Assembly: GCF_000699445.3 (NCBI RefSeq)
Contig: NC_067200.1
Coordinates: forward strand, 3,202,450-3,266,449
DNA: 64,000 nucleotides
Origin: Schistosoma haematobium
Lineage: Eukaryota > Platyhelminthes > Trematoda > Strigeidida > Schistosomatidae
Direction: 5' to 3'
The position numbers and the translations under genes are program-made. Positions 24,801-34,890 of this stretch are shown in pieces. The notes beneath the pieces are model-generated. The model was not told where the DNA came from. It saw nothing but the letters and a program-made list of their open reading frames with translations, and did no database searches. The stretch's first letter is position 1. Each line of letters opens with the position of its first letter.

Positions 24801-27168
24801 ATACAAACTGGCTGCCTTCAATGTTCGCACACTTATGCAGGTCAGATAACAGATAGGGCTGACTATGTCTATGGAAAGTCTTAATATCGACGTTTGTTGT
24901 CTATCCGAGACCCGTTTTCAAGACTCTGATGAAGTACTACAAATTCACTCTCCATCTGTCGCTTCGGAAAGCTTGTTTTACGTGCGCTTATCCGGGGACC
25001 CTGTGGCATCTTCGTCTGGTCTTGCTGGCGTTGGTGTCGCACTAAGCGCCAAAGCTGAGGCAGCACTAGTCGATTGGATCCCCATTAACAGTCGGTTATG
25101 TGCTGTTAGATTAGAGAGTTCCATCAAATTGAGAAGAAATCAGCGTGAGAAACGATGACTTTTTGTCATCTCCGCATATGCCCCGACAGATTGCAGCCCG
25201 GATGCAATCAAGGATGAGTTTTACTACCAGTTATCTGTTCTTCTCCAAAAAGTGCGTTCGACAGATATTGTAGTACTAGCCGGAGACTTGAATGCTCAGG
25301 TCGGGCGTCTAGGCACAGAAGAGAGTCGTTTAGGTGGCCGATGGGGACTCGTTGGTCGCAGGTCAGATAACGGGGACCATCTACTGCAACTTTGCACAGA
25401 CCACAACCTGTTTCTGGCTAGCACTAACTTTCGGCACAGTCATCGCCGATGTGCCACCTGGCGTCCTCCCTCTGCATCTGAAGCCTGTACTCAGATTGAT
25501 CACATCGCGTTCAGCTACCGCTGGCGTGGTTGTGTACAAGACTGCCGCTCTTTTTGGAGTACCTATCTGGACTCTGACCATGCTTTGGTCTGCGCCAATC
25601 TTGCCTTACTTTTCAGTGATCAACGAAGTGACCGCCACCAACGGATTGATGTCAGCAAATTGTTTGCAACTTCTGTTGTTAGTAAGTATCGAACCGAGCT
25701 AGCCTCTAGGCTAGCTACCATTCCTCTGAAAAGTATAGATGAGCATTGGTTGCAATTGCATGATGCCATGAAAATGGCGAGCTAAGCCGCTTGCGGCTTC
25801 GCGAAACGTCCCGCTTATAATTACTGGGTTACTTCTGGTTCCTTACAACTCATTGACCACGAACAACCACTGTTACGTAATAAAATTGAGCAAGGCTCGC
25901 GGAAGGGGAGGCTTGGCGGTCTGTGCATGCTGAGCTGGAAGCAGCAGCTGCATCTGATAACTACTGGAAGCTCTTCCAACTCATCCTAGCCACTGGCAGC
26001 AAGAAGTCTGGTGTGAGCGAAACAATCTGCGAGGATGACGGGATGCCAATCACCAACATCCATCGACGTCTTGGACGATGGGCAGATGATATTATCTTAC
26101 TGTGCGATAATGCTCAAACCATGCAATCCGCACTTAACCAATTGGCAATCAGTGTCCGTAGGTACGGTATGTGCTTTGCACCTTCGAAGTGCAAAGTACT
26201 TCTAGAAGACTGGCAGGATTCTAACCCTGTACTCACTCTGGATGGTGAGCAGATAGAAGTAGTCGAGATGTTCGTGTATCTGGGTAGCTGTATGAGTGCT
26301 GGTGGGGATGTGAGTGATGAGATCAATGTACGTATAGTGAAAGCCAGATTGGCTTATTCCAATCTGGGACATCTTTGGCACCTCCGTGATGTTAGTCTGG
26401 CTGTAGTAAAACGTCGGATCTATAACGCGTCGGTGAGAGCAGTTTTGCTCTATGCTTGTGAAACCTGGCCTCCGATTTGAGAATCTTAGAGGACTCTGTG
26501 TTTGATCATCGTTTTATCCGAAGGATTGCTGACATCCAGTGGCAACACCATGTTAGTAATGCAGAGGTTCGGCATCGTGTGTTCGGGCACAGAGATGATA
26601 ATGCAATTGGTGTCACCATCTTGAAACACCGACTTCGGTGGCTTGGACATGTTCTCCGAATGTCGTCCCAGAGAATTCCACGTCGTGCATTATTTGCCGA
26701 CGGTGGGACTGGTTGGAAGAAGCGGAGAGGTGGTCATTGTATGACATGGTGTCGTGGCATGAAAGAAAGCTGCAATGGACTGGCTTCTGTTGGTCCTTCA
26801 CGACTCCCTGGCTGGGGTCCGAGAGATGGTGCAACACGGTGGTTAGAGACGTTATCAGATATGGCTCAGAATAGAAGCCAGTGGCGATCCTGCTGTAACC
26901 TTCTTTTACTTTCTTCATAAAAAATGGTTGTTTCTTCCTTAACTGAAAGAATTCTTCTGATTGTACTTTTCCGTTTCCCCCATTATTATTATTATTATTG
27001 TTATTATTACATTACCTTACACTAATCTTGTCGTTCTTCTTTTTTTTTTCTTTTACTCTCCTTACCTTTTTTTTTCTCTTTGAATTCTCATTGTTTTGTG
27101 TGGCGCATATATATTTGGTGCCCTCTTGTACCAATATTTGTGTTCAAATAATAATAATAATAATAATA

Positions 27169-27203
<35 letters not shown>

Positions 27204-29730
27204 GATTATAACGGTATCAAATTACTTAACTTACTATTTTACAGGTTTTATCAAAATAAGTTGATTCATTACATGGAATCAAAAAGTTTGATATTATCAA
27301 TGTAAATGTACAAATCAGTGTTTAAATTATTTAAACCTTGGTGCCCATAAACAATAACTAGAATGTTGTTCTTTTCTTACATATAGTATAAATACAATGA
27401 TCAGTGTATCATTATGATTAGGCTTTAATAAAAAGTAATCATGATTGACAGAAACATGTATCGTATGCTTGTACGATTTTAAAATGATGGCGAAGATTTG
27501 TACTTCATACATGATTAATGGTTTACTAACGAAGCATTCGTTTTCCTTTTGAACAACATCATCAAATTTTGTCTAAGTTAATTATATGTAATTAAGTGAT
27601 AATTTGTCTAAAAAAAATTCCTTAAAGTTTGACCGATGAGAATTCTAGATAAATAGAGAAATGTTTTATCTTGGTTATTTCATTCATATAGATTAACCAT
27701 TCATTCACAGAAGAAATCTATTTTTTTTATCTTTTATAGATTGTTACACAAATTGGCATGCATATGTTAATACATAAAGAAGCACGTTTTGAATGTGAAT
27801 ATTGCAATAAACGATTTACTAAAGCTGCCTATTACAATGAACATCTTCGAATACATCGTGGTGAACAACCATTTGAATGTCATATATGCAGAAAGCGTTT
27901 TAACAAAAAATCAAATCTGAATGTTCATTTGAAATTTCATGAGAAACATCGTGATGAAGAAGGAAATGTAAGTGTATTTCGGTTCAGTCCTTAAGTGAAA
28001 TAATAGTATAGTACAATATATTGCATTCACTTGTAAAGTGATTATTTGCATATTAGAGCCGTTGAGTTGTGTCTGGTTATATATATCGGCAAATATTTCT
28101 ATGTCGGCTTGTGTTTTGTCGAAGCAAATTCATGAAATCGAAGAATAAAATATGATGATAAACCCTATAACTTCTGTTTAGGTTTCCATAGTTTCAATTA
28201 CTATCTTATTTTAGCTAGACCAACACTCGAAACGTGGAAATATTTGACAGCCGTCTCCTCAGCAGTGCAAATTGATGAGTCTATGCGGAAATCTAACCTA
28301 AGACCTTCGTTTTTGCACGCGAATGCCTAATCTTTAAATCCAATCAATTCACGGTATCGTGTGACCGTCATCCATTGTCTGCAGTGGGTAATTGTCTCAC
28401 CCGATACGTACTGAACACCACTGGTCATAGCTATATAAATACTCAAGGCTGAAAGAAATTGATTAATAAGTCAATGTATTGCTTTTAATCATAGTTATAG
28501 TCAACTTGTGTGATTGTAAATATGACGTAATGGGTTGGTATTAGTTCGTTTTTTTAAATAAATCTCTACTATGTCTTCTCAAAATCTACACAGAAATGAG
28601 CAAATTGGATTGAATGAGGTTAAAATTCGTTGATGTGTAGTTCGATTCAATTCAAAATTCATAGTCATCAGAATACAAAAACGCCTGAAGTGTTATGTGT
28701 AGAATTTATTCTTTCCTATATATCTTTTTTCACATTTACTTGGTTAAATTTATGTTGATTTATTTTTAATTGTTGATACTTCTCAAACATTAGTACATGA
28801 ACTCACTCCATGGTATAAAACTATACATTCCAGAAAATCTAAATATCAAAGGTTTATTTTCTTGATCTGTTAATATTATCTGTTTCTTGGGTTATTCTAG
28901 TATCCAAACAATTTATTCATTCTTCTTGAGTCACATTTTAACCTTGGTAATTATTCACTTATCAACCGTGACTGTTTTTATATGAGCGTATGTGTGTGTG
29001 TACATCCTATCCTACTCATCACATGTCTGTAACTTTTGTTCCACCATAAATATCGATTCACACTTGGCTAAATCAAGTCGGCTCACTCGCTTTCTCCACT
29101 GCTCGTCATCTTTTCTCATTACGTTCCCCTGATTGTCTCTCCAGGTTAATGAGTGTACGAAATATACGTATTCAGAAATCCGGTATCGTATTCGACTTAT
29201 TTAATTCCGTTATCCACCAACTCAATTGAAGCCGATAATTATATACAAGGATTTGTTTATCAACACTTCTTCTTTTTATCGTCACTTAGTTTCTATTTCT
29301 TTTTTTTGCTTTTTTCATCAAATTCTTTTAGTATCTTGAATTGAAACCACGTGGTCGTATTAGTACAATGTTTGGTGACGCATTAATGAGTCCAAGTGAT
29401 AGAGCAGCACGACAAGCTGCTGCTGCTAGATCAATGAATTCAATAATTTATGTACCAAAAGTTGATGTAGCCGTTGGAAGTGATTTTCCTGGTGCTTTCA
29501 ATTGTACTGGACCAGCTGGTGCAGCAGCTGAAGCTGCTTCACGTGTAGTTGAATTATACGGTCTTGATAATAATAATAATAATAATAATAATGATCATCA
29601 TCATAATAATAATAACAATATTATAAATATGAATCATACAAATTCTAATAATTTTATTCCAGAATCAATTAATTTAAATGATGATTTATGTAATATGGAA
29701 CCTTCAGTTAAAAAACAACGTTTAACGTAA
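17309..29730 (+). CDS. Large multi-C2H2 zinc-finger protein (4 coding exons, about 1814 aa)
   Basis: Probable nuclear DNA- or RNA-binding protein. Exons: 17309-21835, 23566-23856, 27740-27967, 29332-29730. All introns are GT-AG and all junctions are phase 0, so the frame runs through to TAA at 29728. Residues 1-100 are Lys/Arg/Ser rich; 115-205 hold acidic runs (DEDEAGESESEEEDEDDEE). Residues about 270-980 look folded but match no domain I know. About 17 C2H2 fingers follow from about 982 to 1675, mostly spaced singly with a tight pair near the end (GEQPF linker). The tail (from 1683) is Ala-rich then Asn/His-rich from AAT repeats. The first ATG after the upstream acceptor is taken as the start. 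Regulatory target and family unknown. Confidence 0.88.
21836..23565 (+). other. Zinc-finger gene, intron 1
   Basis: GT-AG intron of 1730 bases (gtaagg ... tttttctag). Apart from the fold-back SINE at 23017-23222, I see no recognisable element or gene in it. Confidence 0.8.
23017..23222 (+). repeat. Fold-back tRNA-derived SINE with decayed hammerhead arms
   Basis: The centre is a tRNA-like Pol III promoter: box A ttagttcagcgg at 23077-23088 and box B gtgttcgactc at 23120-23130. To the right, on the + strand, is a degenerate hammerhead (CTCAGTA for CTGANGA, GGACAGAAT for GGACGAAAC) and the SINE tail ending ttatctaact. To the left the same arm lies inverted, starting agttagataacc and holding gtttcgtcc, the complement of GGACGAAAC. 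The arms are about 56 bases with scattered mismatches. Same layout as 29871-30140. Confidence 0.65.
23566..23856 (+). CDS. Zinc-finger gene, exon 2 (residues 1510-1606)
   Basis: Begins after tttttctag with ELAHECFMCQRRF and ends at ICGK before gtaaat. It encodes three complete fingers (CFMC..., CEICHKVC..., CTDCQTTF...) and the two Cys of a fourth whose His residues are in exon 3. Confidence 0.87.
24285..24415 (-). mobile_element. RTE-like 3' fragment of the 42.7-44.0 kb family
   Basis: Starts with cttacgcctgttactcctcg, the reverse complement of the family's 3' end, and continues as the complement of the last coding segment (the GWRML-V-GLCS region). About 130 bases, 5' truncated. Confidence 0.65.
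24740..27203 (+). mobile_element. RTE-like LINE with intact-looking endonuclease but deleted RT core
   Basis: The element starts around ATG 24751 (MLPPNTNTEA...). The endonuclease runs 24790-25785 in one frame broken only by TAA near 24848 and TGA near 25157. Its motifs are kept: FNVRTL, CLSETRF, ISAYAPT, LAGDLNAQVG, QIDHIAF, DSDHALV. After 25923 the frame jumps from ASDNYWKLFQLIL to ITNIHRRLGRWADD, so RT motifs 0 to 4 are missing and the active site reads WADD. The C-terminal region continues to 26918, changing frame near 26479, then a 3' UTR with gtggcgcatatatatttggt (27101) and a tail of AAT/ATT repeats (27146-27203). Defective copy lying in the zinc-finger gene's intron 2. Confidence 0.82.
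27146..27203 (+). repeat. AAT/ATT trinucleotide run
   Basis: A run of AAT units followed by ATT units, forming a perfect short palindromic microsatellite. It sits where RTE-type LINEs end in simple repeats, so it is most simply the expanded element tail. Confidence 0.8.
27740..27967 (+). CDS. Zinc-finger gene, exon 3 (residues 1607-1682)
   Basis: Begins after cttttatag with IVTQIGMHMLIHKE, completing the finger opened in exon 2, and ends at GAAGGAAAT before gtaagt. Two canonical fingers follow in tandem, CEYCNKRFTKAAYYNEHLRIH and CHICRKRFNKKSNLNVHLKFH, joined by RGEQPFE. The junction finger has only 9 residues between the second Cys and first His where 12 is usual. Confidence 0.87.
27968..29331 (+). 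other. Zinc-finger gene, intron 3
   Basis: GT-AG intron of 1364 bases (gtaagt ... ttcttttag). It contains a degenerate SINE at 28212-28435 and, near 29180-29250, a weak match to the R-family repeat of 56575-57085. Confidence 0.75.
28212..28435 (-). repeat. Hammerhead SINE, degenerate, ribozyme deleted
   Basis: Same family as 33839-34190. On the - strand it keeps GCACTGCTGAGGAG at the 5' half of the hammerhead. It then passes directly to ACGGCTGTC, so the stem II loop and GAAA segment are deleted. The tRNA-like part is worn and the 5' extension near 28400-28435 (gaacaccactggtcatagct) matches the other copies. Confidence 0.65.
29332..29730 (+). CDS. Zinc-finger gene, last coding exon (residues 1683-1814)
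   Basis: Begins after ttcttttag with YLELKPRGRISTMFGDALM and ends with KKQRLT and TAA. It holds an Ala-rich segment and an Asn/His-rich run from AAT/CAT repeats (29568-29625). No fingers; the short basic end could help nuclear import. This is inference. Confidence 0.87.
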   Translation, partial: YLELKPRGRISTMFGDALMSPSDRAARQAAAARSMNSIIYVPKVDVAVGSDFPGAFNCTGPAGAAAEAASRVVELYGLDNNNNNNNNDHHHNNNNNIINMNHTNSNNFIPESINLNDDLCNMEPSVKKQRLT

Positions 29731-29870
29731 TGTATGTAATTGGTAAGTTGACAAACAAATTTATTTAAGTATTCTGATTCAATTATATTTTCTATATAAA
29801 CTAACGATCTCTATAATTTTTTTGATAGATGATTTCAGAAAGGGGTTTTGTAGAGATTTTTAGTAATTTT

Positions 29871-30140
29871 ATAGTTGAATTCATGAGTCAATTGAAGTTA
29901 GACCATCATGAAAAACCCGGAAGCACTAAACAAGAGTTTAATTTTAGTATGGGACTCCTCAGCAGTGATGTAGAGGTTAAGCGTCCACGCGCGAAACTAA
30001 CAGATCCTGTGTTCGAATCTCGCGTGGTGGGATCGTGGTCGCTCACTGCTGAGGCTTCCCGTGATAGGACGAAACGGCCGTCCAGTGCTTCCAGGTTTTC
30101 CATGGTGGTCTAACTTCAGTTGACTCATGAATTCAACTAT
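29871..30140 (+). repeat. Fold-back hammerhead SINE in the zinc-finger gene 3' UTR
   Basis: The outer 57 bases (29871-29927) are repeated inverted at 30084-30140 with 4 mismatches. Between them are, on the left, an inverted 5' half-hammerhead (complement of CACTGCTGAGGAGTCCC); then a tRNA-like unit with box B gtgttcgaatctcg (30010-30023); then a + strand hammerhead at about 30043-30089 with GGACGAAACGGCCGTC kept. In the + hammerhead CTGAGGA reads CTGAGGC (A9 to C) and stem II has lost one pair, so it is probably inactive. The arms match beyond the SINE tail (atagttgaat), which suggests an inverted duplication rather than two insertions. Confidence 0.75.
30043..30089 (+). ncRNA. Hammerhead ribozyme, sense to the zinc-finger mRNA, core-mutated
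   Basis: Stem I CACTG/CAGTG, a stem II of three pairs (TCC/GGA), and GACGAAACGGCCGTC with the cleavage triplet GTC are visible. The conserved A9 is C and G10.1 is T. By the established hammerhead requirements this should greatly reduce or abolish cleavage. Confidence 0.55.
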
Positions 30141-30210
30141 GAATTATTTCAAACAAAAGAATTTTGCTAAAATCTAACCGTTTTTTAATTGTAAGGCCAT
30201 GTAGTTTAGA

Positions 30211-30216
30211 AATAAA
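30211..30216 (+). promoter_or_regulatory. Possible polyadenylation signal of the zinc-finger gene
   Basis: aataaa in the context tttagaaataaagatg, 481 bases after the stop codon. If used, the fold-back SINE lies inside the 3' UTR. Confidence 0.4.
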
Positions 30217-31650
30217 GATGTTTATATCACATAGTGTTTCTTTTTCATCAGTACTAGCATGAAAATCCAGATGTATATATGGTCGTGATGAGTGCACATT
30301 CAATGATGTGTTAACACTTGCTACCTTGATGAATGGGATTTCATCTCTGTTTATCTATTCCTCGATTAATTTCACTGCCAATTATAAGGGAAATAGTTTA
30401 TATCATTTAATACTATGTAATCCGTGCTGGTTCATATAACTTAACACATTTTGCTCGAAGATTTAAAACTTAGCAAATTTATAAAAATAAATTCAACTTA
30501 ATACCAAGATAATGAGCATAAAAATAGTACTGATGTAGGGAATTGTTTAATTGATGCTGTCCATTAAAAGAACCAGATCAACCAGTAAGTCCCCACCCAT
30601 CCACTGTCCTTGTACACTTTGGACTATCAAGTTAATGGTTTTGTAAATTTGTATTGTTATATGAACCGTTAATCTCCAAGTTTTTCATCTAACTAATGTT
30701 TCTATTAGAAAATACAACACTTATGTAACTTATTAAGTCCAGATAAATTTCTTATACCATAGAAATCATTACATAACCTAATAGTCTTCTAGTTAATTTT
30801 TTCAACAAAACACGATCAACCCTTTCACATTATATTGTAAGCAGTTATGTCCCATGTCTTTGCAGAAGAGTCAGGCAGATCCTATGTTCAGTACTACTAA
30901 TACTAATGCTTTTATTGAACAACTGCTCAGGTGATTATTGACACAGTGAATTCATGGTTCTAAATACTACATCTTTAGCGATAAAGTTGCTGTTATAGAA
31001 CTTTGGTCCCAACATATTCACCATCAAACTAATAGTATAACTCAGTCAAATATACACGAAATTATATCCGGCTACCAAGTTACACTGAATTAATATTGAA
31101 GTAATTCTTTCATGAGTCGTGGCATCCTTTGAATATTAGAATGTCTATATATTCAAAACATTTTAGTAAGACTTTTTATGACTTGTACAATGTCCAGTAG
31201 TATTGGTATAAAAGATACATAAAACGTCTTCCTCTAACTTCAATAATCTTTCATTTAAACTTTTTATAAATATTGTTTACTTGTTTGAAATGTTAAATGT
31301 CGATAAATAATTACAACTTTGTTTCGGTTTGGCCTACAATAACTGACGTAATCTTTCTCGAACTCTATAACTCAGCAATCGGCACACACGCAAATCTCCT
31401 CAACGATGGAACCTGGGCAGAAGTCAGCAATGCAAATGACGAAATTAGGGTGGAAGGACTTCGTTGATTTAGTAACCATTTGTTGTGACCTTGGGGCAGA
31501 GAAATAAGCAACAAGTGATAATTGATCTTAAAATAGCAAAGGTTACGTAAAGATACGAGTTACAGAAAAATATGTTTGGGCTTATCGCTAGAGAAAAGTT
31601 TTTTCACAGTTGAAATTATCGGTCGATCTAAACTAGAGCACCATTAAAAA
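30217..31650. other. Unassigned AT-rich region
   Basis: No frame or repeat that I recognise between the zinc-finger gene and the next SINE. Confidence 0.35.
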
Positions 31651-31960
31651 TCTAAGTACACTGCCATTTTGTCCTAGCATGGGTCTCCTCAGCAGTGTGC
31701 ATGCATGATCCCACACATGGTGCTCGAATCCAGGATCTTTGGGTTCGTACGCGCATATTTAATCTTTAGACCACTAAGCCGGGATCCACTGGTGTTAATG
31801 TTCAACTTCGATTGGTCCATGATCTTGCACAACCCTTCATCAATTGTTTGAGGTGGATATATATCTGTCTCACACTCAATACAGATTAGACTCCACTGGT
31901 CACGGCTTCTCACCAGAACTCCAGGAGTTATATCTTGAAGCTAGCTACTAGTGAGTACCC
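31651..31960 (-). repeat. Hammerhead SINE, degenerate
   Basis: Same family as 33839-34190, including the 5' extension. The - strand tRNA-like part has a box A region ggtctaaagattaaatatg and box B-like gattcgagcacc. The hammerhead keeps CACTGCTGAGGAG and stem II. GGACGAAAC reads GGACAAAAT (G12 to A), and the segment before the cleavage site is shortened. Inactive. Confidence 0.7.
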
Positions 31961-32062
31961 GATTGTTATGAGTATAGGGGTTTTTTGGAGACTGTGGTAT
32001 TTGGAATAACAACAGATATTCCCCTCTGGCATTGGATCAAGGGTTGCTCAAAATTTTGGTTT

Positions 32063-32215
32063 TAGACATCGACACTGTGGTCTAGAGGTTAAGTGTTCGC
32101 CTGTGCCACTTTTTTAATGGATTGTGTGTTAGATGATTGATATTCAAGGTCGTACTCAACCTACTAGGTGGTGTGAACTTGTGGAATGCTAGGACTACTT
32201 GGATTTTCTTAAGTT
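32063..32215 (+). repeat. tRNA-like SINE remnant
   Basis: The stretch actgtggtctagaggttaag (32070-32089) resembles the box A part of the SINEs in this window. The box B part is weak and no hammerhead remains. Too diverged to be a functional tRNA. Confidence 0.4.
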
Positions 32216-33838
32216 CACACCTTTGACTAGTGCAGATATTTGTTATATTATCGAAAAAACAAACAAATCCCTTCTTTGTTCTGTCTCTGTGTAGATAATT
32301 TACGCTTTATAAGGGGTAGATAATTTTGCTGTTAGACCAATGATTTAGCTTATCAGTGACAACATTGTGACTAACAAATGCACAGAGACGGAGACCTTAA
32401 TGTATTTTGGTCCTTGAGCTCCTTCCAATACTGTGTTTAATCAGGTGACAAAGTTAAGAATCAGATTAATTCTCTATTGTGCAGGATCTATGTAATTAAA
32501 AACGTATATAGTAATGTATAGTACATTTCCGACCACATAGAAACATGTATAGTAAATCACTATGTGCGTATATAACCACGCCATTTATGGTACTGAAATA
32601 ATAAGTCTTTAAAATAACTTACGGAAAATAAAAACACATAATAATAGTTTGTGGGCCACACTGAAGTATACAATGCAAGGAATATAGAACTACTATAATT
32701 CTTCGTAAGGCCGCTGAAAAATTAGGTCTACTTTCTCAATCATTGCACTCTGTTGTAACAATGTTTATATTGTAAAACATGCCCTAATTTTATACTATAG
32801 ATTATGTTCTTTTTAAACTTTTTAGTTTCCACCCGTCAACTTTTGTATCGATCAGGACAACCATCAATTTGTGTTTTTCTTTTATAATTCCACATAAAAA
32901 AAATCAGATGGTTTTTCTCCCCCCTCTCTCTCTCCCTTTGTATTTGTTTCCCTTTTTTCATACTCACTTATTTTATGGATGACAACATTTTCCTATTATG
33001 TGTATGGCATTTCACCGTGTATATGAATTAATATTTGTTCTTAATCTTTTCCCTGATAATTATCATTGCTTGATGATAATGATTTATTGATATATAGAGA
33101 TATATACAACAACAAGAACAACAAAAAGTAGCATTCATTACTGAATGATGATATTCCATTTTACGTCTTATATGTATTTGTAGCCAATATAAAATTGTAT
33201 GCTCCTTAATAGGTATGTAATAATAATTGGATTTGTACAGGACTTTTGGTTTCCCCCCATTTATATGTGCAGTAAAATATACTCAAAAAAACAAACAAAC
33301 TTTTCATGTCTTGCTATTTTTTATTATTTTAAAATACAGAGAAATTGTATATGCACATATCTATTCGTCTGTGTGAAAACTGTAGTTGATTCACCATTAT
33401 GATGGTGATTTTTTTCATACATGGCTAAAAACATTTTTGTTATTTTTATATCATCTATATGACTGAATTTTTTGTAGAATATTCATGAATAACACATACA
33501 CATTAATAATGACCACCAACTATCAACTACTACCACGATTAGTGTAATTTAATGAAAACTATTGAAGTGTATAATACTTTAAATTTGCACATTTTTAATT
33601 TATTGTATCATTATTAAATTGCATTATTTTAGTCAGAATATATATATATATATATATGTATTCTTCTCTTTTTAATTCTAACTTCTCTATATCTATGAAT
33701 GATTTAAGGGTTGTGTAGAGAGAGAGAGAGTTGAACAAGAGTAGTAGTAGTAATTCTAATGGTTTCGAAGGAGGGGAAAGTTAACTCAGATTTCCTTATA
33801 TTGGAAAAACACAATTCATAGAAATTTCAATGGTTAAG
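32216..33838. other. Unassigned AT-rich region with short simple repeats
   Basis: No gene or interspersed repeat recognised. Simple repeats: TA run at 33640-33657, GA run at 33718-33731, and pyrimidine tracts near 32920-32935. Confidence 0.4.
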
Positions 33839-34190
33839 ATCATGAGTCGATTGAAGCTAGACCACCATGGAAAACCTGGAAGCACTGGACGGCCGTTTCG
33901 TCCTACTGTGGGACTCCTCAGCAGTGCGCATCCACGACCTCGCCCCCTGCGAGATTCGAACCCAGGACCTACTGGTTTCGCGCCCGAGCACTTAACCACT
34001 AGACCACTGAGCCGGCATCCAACGGAGTTAATGTCTAACTTCAACTAATCCACGAAATTGAGCGACACATTCACCATTGTCTTCAGTGAGTTACTACCTC
34101 ACAACAGACCTGGTTGAACTCCACTGGTCACTACTTCTCACTAGAACTCCAGGATATACCTCGTGAAGCCAGTCACTAGTGAGCATATTC
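33839..34190 (-). repeat. tRNA-derived SINE with intact-looking hammerhead
   Basis: Best-preserved member of this SINE family in the window, about 350 bases. From 5' to 3' on the - strand: an extension (34190-34030); a tRNA-like promoter with box A ggctcagtggtctagtggtt and box B gggttcgaatctcg; a hammerhead (33927-33882); then a tail ending cgactcatga. Box B matches the Pol III consensus GGTTCGANYCC well. Related copies are at 23017, 28212, 29871 and 31651. Confidence 0.8.
33882..33927 (-). ncRNA. Hammerhead ribozyme, all core residues present
   Basis: On the - strand: GCACTG, CTGAGGA, GTCC, loop CACAGTA, GGAC, GAAA, CGGCCG, TC, CAGTGC. Stem I pairs GCACTG with CAGTGC (6 of 6). Stem II pairs GTCC with GGAC (4 of 4). 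The conserved CUGANGA and GAAA core and the GUC cleavage triplet are all present. Stem III is the very short self-complementary CGGCCG, the same odd feature as the Sm-alpha ribozyme, which is known to favour cleavage as a dimer. Activity is inferred, not shown. Confidence 0.75.
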
Positions 34191-34364
34191 CTAGAAAGAA
34201 GTATTTATTTCCAATTAGTTGATTCATTGCTTTATATATACATTTAAAGTTAGTAATAAAACTAGTGTCTAATAAATGATGACTGGTCAACTCAACAATG
34301 TTCTTTCGTATTTCTTATGAATAGTAACCAGTTAGAAAATTAGATCTGAATTGAAGAATACACA

Positions 34365-34890
34365 GTTCACTTCATCAGTTGAGATGGCTGGGATATGTGT
34401 TAGGTATACCCAACCACCAACTACCTGGACGAGCGATGTTTTATGTTGTAAGCGTAGGGTTGGAAGGAGGCTAAGGGCGGCTAGACCAAAACATGACACA
34501 AATCCATGAAGTCATTGACAAGTGGACCGAGCTATGCTCGTAGGTGTAGACTACCTGGTTGGGATCCACGAGACGATAGCAACCGATGGTTAGAGACCCT
34601 GAATGACATGGCTCAAAATCATTTGCAATGGTGCAGGTGCATCCACACTTTATGTTCTCCCAAATTCTAATCTACTGAATTCTTCACGTCCTTTTTCTCT
34701 CTTTCCAAGTTTATTTCACTGGATTATACTCCTTGAATAACATCTTCAAACCCTAATATTTCAGATTAGTGCTTATACTCTTACTAGTTCTACCACTACG
34801 GGATTTGAATCGACAATTGTATGTGTGCTAATATGGTATGGTAACTTGAACTGATGTACGTACGTACGAAGTTCTACGTTGTTGCTGATT
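34365..34890 (+). mobile_element. RTE-like LINE fragment, 3' part
   Basis: + strand RT C-terminus and 3' UTR of the RTE-like family. It reads LRWLGYVLGIPNHQLPGRAM, a GWK segment and CRLPGWDP. It ends in the shared tail (gtatggtaacttgaactgat) near 34830-34860. Frameshifted and 5' truncated. Confidence 0.7.

Larger units (their letters stand above)
23857..27739 (+). other. Zinc-finger gene, intron 2
   Basis: GT-AG intron of 3883 bases (gtaaat ... cttttatag), enlarged by transposons: an inverted RTE-like 3' end at 24285-24415 and an internally deleted RTE-like element at about 24740-27203. The flanking 23857-24284 and 27204-27739 hold nothing I recognise. Confidence 0.8.

Noticed and set aside
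26998..27264. Frame with a long Ile run, and its shifted partner with Asn and Tyr runs
   Set aside because: Translation of the AAT/ATT repeat at the LINE tail, not a gene.
29153..29344. 63-codon ORF before the last zinc-finger exon
   Set aside because: Lies in intron 3 and partly in a degenerate repeat; it ends in the pyrimidine tract of the splice acceptor.
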